Shown here piece by piece: positions 18,163 to 27,176 of a stretch of DNA of 64,000 nucleotides; the stretch's first letter is position 1, and each line of letters opens with the position of its first letter. The stretch lies in NCBI GenBank assembly GCA_003216415.1, contig QCIY01000001.1, positions 62,001-126,000 on the forward strand, in the 5' to 3' direction. A program made the position numbers and the translations under genes. The notes under the pieces were generated by a model, which was not told the origin of the DNA, made no database searches, and worked only from the letters and a program-made list of their open reading frames with translations. Origin of the DNA: Prochlorococcus sp. AG-402-O16 (lineage in GTDB: Bacteria; Cyanobacteriota; Cyanobacteriia; PCC-6307; Cyanobiaceae).

Positions 18163-19008
18163 TTGTTAATAGCAACTTGGAATGTTAACTCTATAAGAAC
18201 AAGACTTTCCCAGGTAACAGATTGGATTAGTCAAGTCCATCCAGATATTCTATGTTTGCAGGAAACAAAAGTCGTAGATGATAGTTTCCCAGTTGAACCT
18301 TTCGAAAAATTAGGCTATTCAGTAGAGGCTTACGGACAAAAGTCATACAATGGTGTTGCTATTATTTCTAAAATTAAACCGAAAAATATTAAAAAAGGTT
18401 TCTCTGATTGTACATACTCTGATCAAAATATCGAGATTTTTAAAGATCAAAAAAGATTAATTTCTGCTGATATTAATGGTATTAAGATAATAAATGTCTA
18501 TGTACCTAATGGATCATCACTAGGATCCAATAAGTTCGAATATAAAATTAATTGGTTAAATTGTTTAGCTTCTTTTTTGGATGAGCAAGAAAAAAAAGGA
18601 GAATTAATTTGTCTTGTGGGTGATTTTAATGTTGCACCATCTAACTTAGATATTCATGATCCAAATAAATACGAAGGAGGAATAATGGCATCTTCGATAG
18701 AGAGAAATGCTCTAAATAATGTATTGAAAGCAAGATTAATAGATTCATTCAGGATTTTTGAAAAAAACACTGGTCATTGGAGTTGGTGGGATTACCGTAA
18801 TAACGCATATGAATTAAATAAAGGTTGGAGAATAGACCACATTTACATTAGTAAAGAATTGTCATCAAAACTTAAAAATTGTGTGATAGACAGCTCAACT
18901 AGAGCTAATTTTCGCCCAAGTGATCATGTCCCAGTAATGATTAATCTTAACTTGGATGACATAAACGTAGATTTTTTTGAGGATGAGGATGATTTTTTCG
19001 AAATATAA
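18163..19008 (+). CDS. xthA: Exodeoxyribonuclease III
   Basis: An AP endonuclease and 3'-5' exonuclease in base excision repair. The 281-residue protein begins LIATWNVNSIRTRL, then DILCLQETKV with the catalytic Glu near residue 34, VYVPNGSS, CLVGDFNVAPS in the middle with the catalytic Asp and Asn, and ends with RIDHIYIS and RPSDHVPVM, which hold the last catalytic Asp and His. The start is TTG, since the first ATG downstream lies well inside the domain. An acidic tail (DFFEDEDDFFE) follows the domain. Confidence 0.95.
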   Translation: MLIATWNVNSIRTRLSQVTDWISQVHPDILCLQETKVVDDSFPVEPFEKLGYSVEAYGQKSYNGVAIISKIKPKNIKKGFSDCTYSDQNIEIFKDQKRLISADINGIKIINVYVPNGSSLGSNKFEYKINWLNCLASFLDEQEKKGELICLVGDFNVAPSNLDIHDPNKYEGGIMASSIERNALNNVLKARLIDSFRIFEKNTGHWSWWDYRNNAYELNKGWRIDHIYISKELSSKLKNCVIDSSTRANFRPSDHVPVMINLNLDDINVDFFEDEDDFFEI

Positions 19009-19234
19009 ATAAAATAAATCGAAATTCTTTAATGCTTGAAAACGCCTATAAATAAAGAGTTATCTAGCATAATAATGATTTGTATTATGATTTCCTGAAA
19101 ATTAATAATTTACAATCCAGACTAACATGATAAAAATATCATAATGTAGAATTTCAATCTGATTGACAAAGTTTTTACTTATTTATAAGTTAGAACATGA
19201 CAAATTTTTTCTAAAAGCCTCCTTTATTTAAACT

Positions 19235-20536
19235 GTGACTGACATATTAAATTTCACCCAATCAGAAGAAGTTTTCTCCGCTGCCCAAGAATTAATGCCG
19301 GGGGGAGTTAGCTCTCCAGTGAGAGCTTTCAAATCCGTTGGTGGGCAGCCAATTGTTTTTGATAGAGTTAAAGGCCCCTTTGCTTGGGATATAGATGGAA
19401 ATAGATACATTGATTATATAGGCAGTTGGGGACCTGCTATTTGTGGACATGCCCACCCTGAAGTTACAACTGCACTTCAGGAGGCAATTGAGAAAGGTAC
19501 CAGCTTTGGAGCACCATGCGTTTTAGAGAATAAACTTGCTGATATGGTTATAGATGCTGTCCCATCTGTAGAAATGGTTAGATTTGTTAATAGTGGGACA
19601 GAAGCTTGTATGGCTGTTTTAAGGCTTATGAGAGCATTTACTGGAAGAGATAAAGTTATTAAATTTGACGGTTGCTATCACGGACATGCAGATATGTTTT
19701 TGGTGAAGGCAGGTTCAGGTGTAGCCACTTTGGGATTACCAGATTCTCCAGGAGTTCCGCGAACGACAACTGCTAATACACTTACTGCTCCTTACAATGA
19801 TCTTGAAGCAGTAAAAAAATTATTTTCCGAAAATCCTGACGCCATATCAGGGGTAATTCTTGAACCTATCGTTGGTAATGCAGGCTTTATTACTCCCGAA
19901 CCTGGCTTTCTAGAGGGCTTAAGAGAATTAACCACTGAAAATGGATCTTTATTAGTTTTTGATGAAGTAATGACTGGTTTTAGAATCAGTTATGGAGGTG
20001 CCCAAGAAAAATTTGGAGTTACTCCTGATTTAACTACACTAGGGAAAGTGATTGGTGGAGGCCTGCCTGTCGGAGCTTATGGCGGTAAAAAAGAAATAAT
20101 GTCAATGGTTGCTCCTTCAGGACCGGTCTATCAGGCAGGTACCTTAAGTGGAAATCCACTTGCAATGACAGCAGGGATAAAAACTCTAGAGTTACTCAAA
20201 CAAGAAGGTACCTACGAGAAATTAGATGCGATAACCTCAAGATTAATTGAAGGGATACTTCAGTCTGCAGAAAATAATGGCATCGCAATTCATGGTGGAA
20301 GTGTAAGCGCTATGTTTGGATTCTTCTTATGCGATGGGCCAGTTAGGAACTTTAATGAAGCAAAAATGAATAATGCTCAGCTATTCGGTAAGTTGCATAG
20401 AGAGATGCTTCAACGGGGAATTTACTTAGCACCAAGTCCTTTTGAAGCAGGATTTACTTCACTCGCTCATAGCGAAGAGGAAATTGATAAAACTATTGAG
20501 GCATTTGATCAATCATTTAATGAAATAAAAGGTTAA
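19235..20536 (+). CDS. hemL: Glutamate-1-semialdehyde 2,1-aminomutase
   Basis: Converts glutamate-1-semialdehyde to 5-aminolevulinate in the C5 route, the entry to chlorophyll, heme and B12. The 433-residue PLP enzyme has [13 protein letters not shown] at its start, CYHGHAD, VIFDEVMT-type [12 protein letters not shown], and [18 protein letters not shown] near residues 264-282, where the Lys binds PLP. The start is GTG. The codon use is more GC-rich than that of its neighbours, fitting high expression. The 226 bases upstream hold only a small inverted repeat (ATGATA, four A, TATCAT at 19127-19142) and no gene I can support. Confidence 0.97.
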   Translation: MTDILNFTQSEEVFSAAQELMPGGVSSPVRAFKSVGGQPIVFDRVKGPFAWDIDGNRYIDYIGSWGPAICGHAHPEVTTALQEAIEKGTSFGAPCVLENKLADMVIDAVPSVEMVRFVNSGTEACMAVLRLMRAFTGRDKVIKFDGCYHGHADMFLVKAGSGVATLGLPDSPGVPRTTTANTLTAPYNDLEAVKKLFSENPDAISGVILEPIVGNAGFITPEPGFLEGLRELTTENGSLLVFDEVMTGFRISYGGAQEKFGVTPDLTTLGKVIGGGLPVGAYGGKKEIMSMVAPSGPVYQAGTLSGNPLAMTAGIKTLELLKQEGTYEKLDAITSRLIEGILQSAENNGIAIHGGSVSAMFGFFLCDGPVRNFNEAKMNNAQLFGKLHREMLQRGIYLAPSPFEAGFTSLAHSEEEIDKTIEAFDQSFNEIKG

Positions 20537-20540
20537 TAAC

Positions 20541-20561
20541 TTTTTAATTTCTTATTAAAAA
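20541..20561. terminator. AT-only inverted repeat between hemL and the band-7 gene
   Basis: TTTTTAAT pairs perfectly with ATTAAAAA across a five-base loop, four bases after the hemL stop. The two genes converge here. The stem lacks G-C pairs, so terminator function is only plausible. Confidence 0.4.
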
Positions 20562-20597
20562 ATTAAAATTATAAAAGCAGAAAATCAATTCAATTGA

Positions 20598-21401
20598 TTA
20601 TCTTCTGCCTCCTACTATAACCGGAGGACTTCCTCCTTCTGAACCTGGTAGCCCTGGTACAACTTGGGTACTGCCATCCCATTTGTCTAGAAATAATTTG
20701 AAAAGGACTTGATCATCTAAACTTCTGTTTAATGTCTCATATCTAAGGGCTTCTTGTTCTGCAATTTCAACTTCAGTTTTTGCTCTTAATAATTGTTGTC
20801 CCGCTATTTGCTTTTGTTCAATAGCAGCTCTATATTCTTCTGCAATCTCTAATCCAGTCAAATCTAAGCTTTTAACATCTACATAATCGAATGAATTTAA
20901 TTCTTTAGCAACTGTATCTCCTACTTTTTCAGAAATAACTGCAAATTCCGTAGCGATTGTCTCTAGCTCATATTGAGAAAAGACAGATTTAAGAGCTTTT
21001 AGTAAAGATGGCTGAACAATTTTTTGATATACATCACTATTCCTACTGGCAATTGTAGCGAAAATTCTTCCTGCTTCATTAGGTTTGACTGAATATTTGA
21101 CAGTGGCTGTGGCCCTAATAACTTGAAGGTCTTTTGTTAAAGTTTCAAATTTTTCGGGTTGGACTTGAGTTTTGATATCAAAAGGATACACAGACTGAAC
21201 AAATGGAAGTTTAAAGTTTAAGCCAGCCCTCCTTGAAGGGCCACTTACTTTTCCTAATGTTGTGACTACTGCAACCTGTCCAGAGGGAACAACAAATAAA
21301 GCCTGAGTAAGTAATAAAAAGCCCGTAAAAGACAACACTATTAATAGTGTTGCAGTTCCACCAGGACCAGTTGGTGTGACATTTTTAAAGGATGTTGACA
21401 T
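20598..21401 (-). CDS. Prohibitin/band 7 (SPFH) family membrane protein
   Basis: A 267-residue protein with one N-terminal membrane segment (about residues 15-38) and an SPFH domain with VVTTLGKVSGPSRRAGLNFKLP in pieces, followed by a helical stretch (AAIEQKQIAGQQLLRAK) typical of prohibitins, and a Gly/Pro-rich tail. Prohibitin-like proteins form ring assemblies at membranes and are linked to protease control; in cyanobacteria they sit in the plasma or thylakoid membrane. It converges with hemL. Confidence 0.9.
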   Translation of the reverse strand: MSTSFKNVTPTGPGGTATLLIVLSFTGFLLLTQALFVVPSGQVAVVTTLGKVSGPSRRAGLNFKLPFVQSVYPFDIKTQVQPEKFETLTKDLQVIRATATVKYSVKPNEAGRIFATIASRNSDVYQKIVQPSLLKALKSVFSQYELETIATEFAVISEKVGDTVAKELNSFDYVDVKSLDLTGLEIAEEYRAAIEQKQIAGQQLLRAKTEVEIAEQEALRYETLNRSLDDQVLFKLFLDKWDGSTQVVPGLPGSEGGSPPVIVGGRR

Positions 21402-21512
21402 TAAAATTTTTCTTTAAGTTAATCATATTTAATCAAACTAATTAATGCATTAATAGGGTATTTAATTAAAATATTTTTTTAATAATTGTAAAAAGATTTA
21501 TAAATATAGTTT

Positions 21513-21722
21513 CTATTTAATATTTGATTTAAACACCTGCAAAAGTTTTAAATAAAGCTCTTCATCTATCTCTCTAATGTCATATTCAGAAGGTAAAACT
21601 CCATGCTTATACTCATGCACTGCCATCCAACAAAATTTCTCTATTTCTCCCTTTGAAAAGCGTGGATATTCTCTTACCCTTATAAGCAATTCCTTAATTA
21701 GAGAATCTGGATAATCTGCCAT
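21513..21722 (-). CDS. Small protein of unknown function
   Basis: A 69-residue, soluble, mixed-charge protein with LIKELLIRVREYPRFSKGEIEKF in pieces and a helical C-terminus. The composition and the lack of a competing frame support a real gene, but I recognise no family. It is 27 bases upstream of the point where the yajQ stop lies, not coupled to it; 111 bases separate it from the band-7 gene start side. Confidence 0.6.
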   Translation of the reverse strand: MADYPDSLIKELLIRVREYPRFSKGEIEKFCWMAVHEYKHGVLPSEYDIREIDEELYLKLLQVFKSNIK

Positions 21723-21749
21723 ATCTTAAAAAAAATCATATTTAAAATT

Positions 21750-22247
21750 TTATCTAAAGTTATTAGCCTTTAGAGGAATGTTCAAAGACTCTTCCAATTC
21801 ACTAACAAGCTTAATTGCTAATTGAAGTTCATTTTTGCTCTTGCTAGAGACTCTGAGTGTTTCTCCATTAATGCTCACATTAATTTTTTTAATTTGATCT
21901 CTAATATTTTTACTGATTTTTTTTGCTATTTCTTGTTTAATTCCTTGTTTTAATAAAATTGTCTGTTTTACTTTATTACCACTCACTATTTCAATTTCAC
22001 CATAATCGAAAATTTTCAAAGATAAGTTTCTTTTTATTGCCTTTTGTCTAATTATGTCGTTTATAGCATTTAAGGTTAGTTCGCTATTAGTGGTTATAAA
22101 AATATTTTCTTTATCTAAATCAATTGTCGAATCAGTTCCTTTCAAATCATAGCGCTGAGAGATTTCCCTTTTTACTTGATCTAAACTATTTACTAATTCC
22201 TGTCTCTCAAAATCAGAAACCACATCAAATGAAAAGCTTTCTGCCAT
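21750..22247 (-). CDS. yajQ: YajQ family nucleotide-binding protein (UPF0234)
   Basis: A 165-residue protein beginning MAESFSFDVVSDF, followed by QELVNSLDQVKREISQRYDLKG and DSTIDL, all standard for YajQ. In some pathogens YajQ proteins bind cyclic di-GMP and act as effectors; whether that holds in picocyanobacteria is unknown. The C-terminal KVRVSSKSKNELQ-type segment (LRVSSKSKNELQLAIKLV) is present. Soluble. Followed by the 69-codon unknown gene on the same strand. Confidence 0.92.
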   Translation of the reverse strand: MAESFSFDVVSDFERQELVNSLDQVKREISQRYDLKGTDSTIDLDKENIFITTNSELTLNAINDIIRQKAIKRNLSLKIFDYGEIEIVSGNKVKQTILLKQGIKQEIAKKISKNIRDQIKKINVSINGETLRVSSKSKNELQLAIKLVSELEESLNIPLKANNFR

Positions 22248-22314
22248 AGTAAATTTTTAAACGCAAGATTACTTTTAGCATAAATTATATTTAAATAAAG
22301 GAAAATGGATTTAT

Positions 22315-22827
22315 TTAATCAAAAAATAACAAACTAACCACTTTCCCCATCTCTTCTGCACATCTACAACTGTTAAGCAAGGTTTCACTATCATGAAAGG
22401 CAAAACATATTAATTGATCACACCTAGAAATTATTTCTTGATTGCAAAGGCTACTTGCGAGTGGCAAAGGCAATTCATCATTTTCACTTTTTTCAACCAA
22501 ATGCATAACCCTTTCAAGTTGATCCTTGATTTCAGGCATTTGTCTATCAAGACTTTGTGGTAATAAAACAGTCAATAATGATGGATTAATATCTAACACA
22601 GCTCGAATAACTGCAGCATTAACACCTTGTGATCCAGAGGTAAGTATATTATGTCCTTCCTCTGCTAGTGACCTTGCTATCAACTCGATCAAGTGGATGT
22701 CAACAACTGGTACATGTCTACTTCCCAAAAAAGCAATCCTCCTTTTCCCATCATTTTGGAGTTTTGCAAGTTCTTGTGCTAAGGCATCAACGCCTTCAGT
22801 TGCTGGTAAATCTAAAGAGCGACTCAA
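22315..22827 (-). CDS. DprA/SLOG-like Rossmann-fold protein
   Basis: A 170-residue protein with RRIAFLGSRHVP near residue 29 and ILTSGSQGVNAAVIRAVL, the nucleotide-binding pattern of the DprA/SLOG superfamily. It is much shorter than a full DprA, having only the Rossmann core. In cyanobacterial annotations such proteins are called DNA recombination-mediator protein A, but a competence role is not shown for this lineage. It begins 25 bases after the BioD-like gene ends, on the same strand, so co-transcription is likely. Confidence 0.65.
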   Translation of the reverse strand: MSRSLDLPATEGVDALAQELAKLQNDGKRRIAFLGSRHVPVVDIHLIELIARSLAEEGHNILTSGSQGVNAAVIRAVLDINPSLLTVLLPQSLDRQMPEIKDQLERVMHLVEKSENDELPLPLASSLCNQEIISRCDQLICFAFHDSETLLNSCRCAEEMGKVVSLLFFD

Positions 22828-22852
22828 AATAAAATGGTTCCTATATTTGAAA

Positions 22853-23962
22853 TTAGCATTTATCTGAAAAATTGCAGGGAAAATCTATTTTTTTGAGAAT
22901 TCTTTCTAGATTTACGTTCTCCTGAACTAATTGAACAGCATAAGAGGCTTTAATTGATTCATGTATCCTGACATGACCAAAAGCTTGTTCAATAATTTCT
23001 ACGGAGGAAAGAGTGTCTAATTCTACTTTCAAAATTGGCACCTCCAATTCCTCCGCTCTATGAATTAGTTGTGATAAAGGATCTCCCAAACCTGTTAAAA
23101 TAAGGCATTGAGTTGAAGCCTCTAAAGCAGCAAGTTGAATATCAGTTCTGTCCGCCCCAGTAACTACAGCCATATTTCGTCTTCTTCTGAAAAATTCCAT
23201 TGCAGAATTTACACCCATCGCACCAATACTTAATGTCTCAACAAGTAATTGATCTTTTTCAGGGCAACAAATTACTTGGGCATCTAATCTTCTTACAAGC
23301 TCTCCGACAGTGACGCTTCTGAGGAGTGGGGATTTAGGCATCACCCCAAACACTTCAATATTCATATCTTTAAGAGAAGGTATTATTTCATTTTTAACTT
23401 TTTCGACTTCTTTAGGCGGCACTGCATTTAATACCACTCCAGCTAAATGATCTCCTAATTGTTTTTTCGCATCAAGTAATGCATCTACGCTTTTACAATC
23501 TTCCCATAAATTCACAATTAAGACCTTTGCGTCTAAACTCTCCGCTAATTGAGGGAGACTTAAACCATAAATCATTCCCTCATGAAGACTTCCAGCCGCT
23601 TCTAAAATGTTTAATCCTTCAAAATCATCATTAACCAATCCTTTAATTTGATCAAATCCTTTTCCTGGAAGTAAATCTTTATTAGAGATTCTTTTTTCAG
23701 CTGATATATTATCCAATAATCCTACTGAAGAAATTAAATTCTGCTCTTCGATATTTAATGTAGATCCAATAAACTTAACATCATCATCTATTAATCCTTC
23801 ATAAGACATTGAAGGAAGATTAGTAAGTTCAATACATGTGGCTAGTGGTTTACCGATACGTACTTTTTTTTTCTCATGTAAAAGTTTTTTTGCTATACCA
23901 AGAACCAATGCAGACTTACCACTAAATGGCTCACATGAGCCAATTAATAATATATCGCTCAT
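22853..23962 (-). CDS. BioD-like/DRTGG-domain P-loop protein (phosphotransacetylase N-terminal type)
   Basis: A 369-residue protein. Residues 1-190 form a dethiobiotin-synthetase-like P-loop domain with IGSCEPFSGKSALVLG; residues about 210-320 form a DRTGG domain with VTGADRTDIQLAALE. This is the arrangement found at the N-terminus of some phosphotransacetylases, here without the catalytic acetyltransferase part. Family members are sometimes mislabelled as cobyrinic acid synthases. A regulatory or ligand-sensing role is inferred. Confidence 0.82.
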   Translation of the reverse strand: MSDILLIGSCEPFSGKSALVLGIAKKLLHEKKKVRIGKPLATCIELTNLPSMSYEGLIDDDVKFIGSTLNIEEQNLISSVGLLDNISAEKRISNKDLLPGKGFDQIKGLVNDDFEGLNILEAAGSLHEGMIYGLSLPQLAESLDAKVLIVNLWEDCKSVDALLDAKKQLGDHLAGVVLNAVPPKEVEKVKNEIIPSLKDMNIEVFGVMPKSPLLRSVTVGELVRRLDAQVICCPEKDQLLVETLSIGAMGVNSAMEFFRRRRNMAVVTGADRTDIQLAALEASTQCLILTGLGDPLSQLIHRAEELEVPILKVELDTLSSVEIIEQAFGHVRIHESIKASYAVQLVQENVNLERILKKIDFPCNFSDKC

Positions 23963-24118
23963 AATTTAGTAAGATTATTTATCAATAGGTTTAAGATAAT
24001 ATTTTTTCAAGAACTAAACAAACATTTATTTATGAGTTTTAATCAAATAAATAAATAAAAATTATTTTTTTAGGTAAATTTATTCTAGTTCTTTGATATT
24101 TAGTCAAAATCAAACAAA

Positions 24119-24838
24119 ATGATAAATTCAATTAAAAACAAAAAAACCATTGGTATTACTGGTGCTTCTGGCACGCTAGGGAAAGAACTAACAAAATTAT
24201 TTCGCCAGAAAGGATATAAAGTGATTGGATTTACTCATAGTAAAAAAGATTATGAAATAAATCTTGAATCTCCAAATGAGTGGGTTAAATGGGAATGTGG
24301 GCAAGAGTCTACACTAAAAAAGTATCTAAAAAAGATAGACATATTAATTCTGAACCATGGAATTTACAACTTGAGTAGAGAAAATTCCAATTATGAAAAC
24401 TCAATAGAAATAAATGCATTGAGCAAATTCAAATTTTTAAATTTATTTGAAGATATAGCTCTAACCAGTGAGTCACTAATAAAAAAAGAGATTTGGATAA
24501 ACACGTCTGAAGCAGAAATATTACCCGCCCTTAATCCATCATATGAGATTAGCAAATCCCTTATTGGTCAATTAGTGTCTTTTAAAAAAAATCTTCTGGA
24601 CAAAGATATTAAAGAAAGATTAATTATCAAAAAAATTATCTTAGGGCCTTTTAAATCAGAACTAAATCCTATAGGAATTATGAGTCCTAAATTTGTATCT
24701 AAAAAGATTTTTGATTCAACTAATTCAAAAAATTACTTAATAATAATTAGTCCAAACCCTTTAACCTACATAGTTTTCCCACTGAAAGAATTTTTTAATT
24801 TTTTGTATTGCCAAATTATTTATAAATATAAATCCTAG
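24119..24838 (+). CDS. Short-chain dehydrogenase/reductase family protein
   Basis: A 239-residue protein with the NAD(P)-binding motif GITGASGTLGKEL at about residues 12-24, ILILNHGIY in the position of the NAG motif, and YEISK (Tyr and Lys with usual SDR spacing) near residue 142. The C-terminal 40 residues are hydrophobic, so it may be membrane-associated. The region is more AT-rich and Lys-rich than neighbouring genes. Substrate unknown. It converges with map, with three bases between stop codons. Confidence 0.78.
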   Translation: MINSIKNKKTIGITGASGTLGKELTKLFRQKGYKVIGFTHSKKDYEINLESPNEWVKWECGQESTLKKYLKKIDILILNHGIYNLSRENSNYENSIEINALSKFKFLNLFEDIALTSESLIKKEIWINTSEAEILPALNPSYEISKSLIGQLVSFKKNLLDKDIKERLIIKKIILGPFKSELNPIGIMSPKFVSKKIFDSTNSKNYLIIISPNPLTYIVFPLKEFFNFLYCQIIYKYKS

Positions 24839-24841
24839 TGC

Positions 24842-25681
24842 CTAGAAATCTCTGTCTGTCAATATTTCAATACCATCTTTTAAAACAACTATTGTATGTT
24901 CCCATTGCGCAGATAATTTACCATCTTTTGTTATTACGGTCCATCTATCATTTAGTGTTTTACAAAATTTAGTCCCTTCATTAACAATAGGTTCCACAGC
25001 TAATGTCATTCCTTCACGAAGGACGACGTTGGGCAATTCTTTGGTTCGAAAATTAAATACCGATGGTTCTTCGTGAAGATTTCTTCCAACACCATGACCT
25101 GTATAATCTTCAACAACACTAAAGCCATTTTTGATAACAATATCTTCAATTTCTCCAGCAATATCAAGAAGTGTGTTTCCTGCCTTGATTTTTGAAAGCC
25201 CTGCATACAAAGCTTTTAGTGCTACATCACTGAGATTTTGGGCCTTTGAACTAACTTCTCCTACACAAATTGATATACAACTATCCCCATGGAAGCCATC
25301 TAAATAAGCTCCCGTATCAATTTTAACTAAATCACCATTTTTAATTATTTTATTTTTATTTGGTATTCCGTGGACAACTTCATTATTAATACTAGAACAA
25401 ATACTAGAAGGGAAACCGTGGTAGCCTTTAAAACTTGGCACAGCTCCAAAACTTTTTATCCTCTTTTCTGCGAAATCATCTAAATCTTTTGTACTCATTC
25501 CAGGTTTAATTAAGTCATTAATTTCCCTTAAAACTGTTGCTACTATCCTGCTAGATTTTTTCATCAAATTTATTTCTCGTGCAGACTTTATTTCAATTCC
25601 TCTTCTCCTCTGTATAAAAGGAACTTGATCATTAGTTTTGGAATTATTTTTATTTAATAAAAGATCTGCAAAATGTTTCAT
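24842..25681 (-). CDS. map: Methionine aminopeptidase type I
   Basis: Removes the initiator Met from nascent proteins. The 279-residue protein has an N-terminal extension of about 35 residues, then the catalytic core with [20 protein letters not shown] carrying two metal-binding Asp, [13 protein letters not shown] with the metal His, AVEPIV and QWEHT with the two metal-binding Glu. All five ligands are in place. Picocyanobacteria usually carry more than one map gene; this could be one of two. Confidence 0.95.
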   Translation of the reverse strand: MKHFADLLLNKNNSKTNDQVPFIQRRRGIEIKSAREINLMKKSSRIVATVLREINDLIKPGMSTKDLDDFAEKRIKSFGAVPSFKGYHGFPSSICSSINNEVVHGIPNKNKIIKNGDLVKIDTGAYLDGFHGDSCISICVGEVSSKAQNLSDVALKALYAGLSKIKAGNTLLDIAGEIEDIVIKNGFSVVEDYTGHGVGRNLHEEPSVFNFRTKELPNVVLREGMTLAVEPIVNEGTKFCKTLNDRWTVITKDGKLSAQWEHTIVVLKDGIEILTDRDF

Positions 25682-25772
25682 TGGAATAAATAATAGTAAT
25701 AGCTAAATATCATCAAAATAGCCATTATGGTCTTGGCTATCTTAAATCTATCAATAACAATGGGAAACAGGA

Positions 25773-26081
25773 ATGAAATTTTTATCTAATTCTAGGCAAT
25801 TTCATAAGGCTTTGGCGCCTTGGGTTTTTCTTCCATTATTTATTTCTTCAATTACCGGACTTCTCTACAGGGTTTCAAAAGATTTATTAGGTTACTCTAG
25901 AGACCAAGTTCATTGGTTAATGTCGCTCCATGAGGGGGAATGGCTTGGGGATAATGGAGAATTAATTTATGTATTTTTGAATTCCCTTGGAGTTTTATGG
26001 ATGCTCATAACGGGATTACAAATGTTTTCAAAAACTATTTCATTAACCAAAAAGGTTACTAAAGGCGAGACAAAAGGTTAA
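25773..26081 (+). CDS. PepSY-associated membrane protein
   Basis: A 102-residue protein with two hydrophobic segments, about residues 14-33 and 65-83. The segment [23 protein letters not shown] in pieces, with a conserved His at the start, resembles the PepSY-associated TM family; the loop between the helices has [12 protein letters not shown]. Function unknown, possibly redox- or heme-linked at the membrane. It precedes rplS by 23 bases on the same strand and may share its transcript. Confidence 0.7.
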   Translation: MKFLSNSRQFHKALAPWVFLPLFISSITGLLYRVSKDLLGYSRDQVHWLMSLHEGEWLGDNGELIYVFLNSLGVLWMLITGLQMFSKTISLTKKVTKGETKG

Positions 26082-26104
26082 GATATAACACTTGTAGGAT
26101 AAAA

Positions 26105-26584
26105 ATGACCAAAATGGCCAAAGAGAAACAAGAAAATGAATTAGAAACCAGTAATAAAGCTGACAAATCAATTGATGTGGCAGTTGAAAAAGAAGAAAAA
26201 AACTTGGTTTCTGAAACTTCAAATAATATAAGCTTTTCCAACCTCATTAAGGAATTTGAGAATGAACAATTAAAAAAAGAATTACCTGAAATTTATGTCG
26301 GGGACACCGTTAAAGTTGGTGTTAAAATTACGGAAGGGAATAAAGAAAGAGTTCAACCTTATGAAGGTGTTGTAATAGCAAAAAGACATGGAGGCATTAA
26401 TCAGACTATTACAGTTAGAAGAATTTTTCAGGGCATAGGTGTTGAGAGAGTATTTATGCTACATAGTCCACAGGTTGCCTCTCTAAAAGTTGAACGTAGA
26501 GGTAAAGTAAGAAGAGCTAAGTTATTCTATCTAAGAGATAGAGTAGGAAAAGCTACTCGCGTAAAACAACGCTTTGATCGATAA
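26105..26584 (+). CDS. rplS: 50S ribosomal protein L19
   Basis: A large-subunit protein at the interface of the two subunits. The conserved domain begins about residue 42 with [19 protein letters not shown], then [30 protein letters not shown] and [14 protein letters not shown]. The first 40 residues form an acidic, low-complexity extension absent from most L19 proteins; an alternative start at the second Met (residue 4) hardly changes it. tRNA-Trp follows after 53 bases. Confidence 0.95.
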   Translation: MTKMAKEKQENELETSNKADKSIDVAVEKEEKNLVSETSNNISFSNLIKEFENEQLKKELPEIYVGDTVKVGVKITEGNKERVQPYEGVVIAKRHGGINQTITVRRIFQGIGVERVFMLHSPQVASLKVERRGKVRRAKLFYLRDRVGKATRVKQRFDR

Positions 26585-26637
26585 AGTTGTAAATTAATCA
26601 ACTTATTGGTCACAAAGGCGCTTATAATTATTTAGAT

Positions 26638-26710
26638 GCGTCGTTAGTTCAGTTGGTAGAACGCAGGTCTCCAAAACCTGATGTCGGGGGTTCAAGTCCT
26701 CCACGACGCG
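26638..26710 (+). tRNA. trnW: tRNA-Trp (anticodon CCA)
   Basis: The acceptor arms GCGTCGT and ACGACGC pair perfectly, a TTCAAGTCC T-arm is present, and the anticodon loop reads CTCCAAA with CCA at its centre. Discriminator base G is at 26710 and no CCA end is encoded. It lies between rplS and the PSHCP gene. Confidence 0.97.
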
Positions 26711-26746
26711 TTTGATCAACATTATGTAAATCATTTTTTTCATAAG

Positions 26747-26941
26747 ATGGAGTTAGATCTTCAACCTGGGGACGTAGTTAAAGTCCTCGAATCAGCAGCT
26801 TTAGGATGGGTACGTGCAAGAGTCATCAGAGTTAAATCTGGTGGGAGAGTAGTCGTACAAAGTGATCAAGGCAGAGAATTTACCGCCAGAGGTAACCAAG
26901 TGAGGTTGATAGAACCTGCAGGATTTAGACCTCAAAAATAA
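26747..26941 (+). CDS. Picocyanobacterial hyper-conserved protein PSHCP (Tudor-fold, tRNA-binding)
   Basis: A 64-residue basic protein starting MELDLQPGDVVKVLESAALG. I recognise it as PSHCP, described as nearly invariant across Prochlorococcus and marine Synechococcus, with a Tudor-like fold and affinity for tRNA around Lys30. In this sequence residue 30 is indeed Lys (end of WVRARVIRVK). The published form is 62 residues; this one appears to end with two more. A longer frame upstream would begin inside tRNA-Trp and is rejected. The gene starts 36 bases after tRNA-Trp and ends about 145 bases before tRNA-Asp. A role in translation or tRNA handling is supported by the neighbours but remains inference. 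Confidence 0.9.
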   Translation: MELDLQPGDVVKVLESAALGWVRARVIRVKSGGRVVVQSDQGREFTARGNQVRLIEPAGFRPQK

Positions 26942-27086
26942 TTTTTTTTTATTGAGGCAGCTCTAAAACAAACTATTTCTTTAAATCCTCAAATTAATAA
27001 ATTTTTTTTATTACAACAACATTAATTAAGTATTATGATCTGATAATTTTAAGAATAGCGTTCCAATTAAATTTGGACCAAACTCT

Positions 27087-27160
27087 GGGACCGTAGTTCA
27101 ACTGGTTAGAGCACCGCCCTGTCACGGCGGAAGTTGCGGGTTCGAATCCCGTCGGTCCCG
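27087..27160 (+). tRNA. trnD: tRNA-Asp (anticodon GTC)
   Basis: GGGACCG pairs with CGGTCCC to make the acceptor stem, and the anticodon stem-loop is CCGCC-CTGTCAC-GGCGG with GTC at the centre. The T-arm reads GCGGGTTCGAATCCCGT. Discriminator G at 27160. The gltX start lies 16 bases downstream. Confidence 0.97.
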
Positions 27161-27176
27161 TTTTTTATAAAAAAAT

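Noticed and set aside
19127-19142. Small inverted repeat before hemL as a regulatory operator
   Set aside because: Six-base A/T-rich arms like this are expected by chance in such AT-rich DNA; there is no other support.
26681-26746. Longer frame for the PSHCP gene starting inside tRNA-Trp
   Set aside because: The extension would overlap the tRNA and is not in the known protein. The ATG at 26747 gives the expected start MELDLQPGDV.
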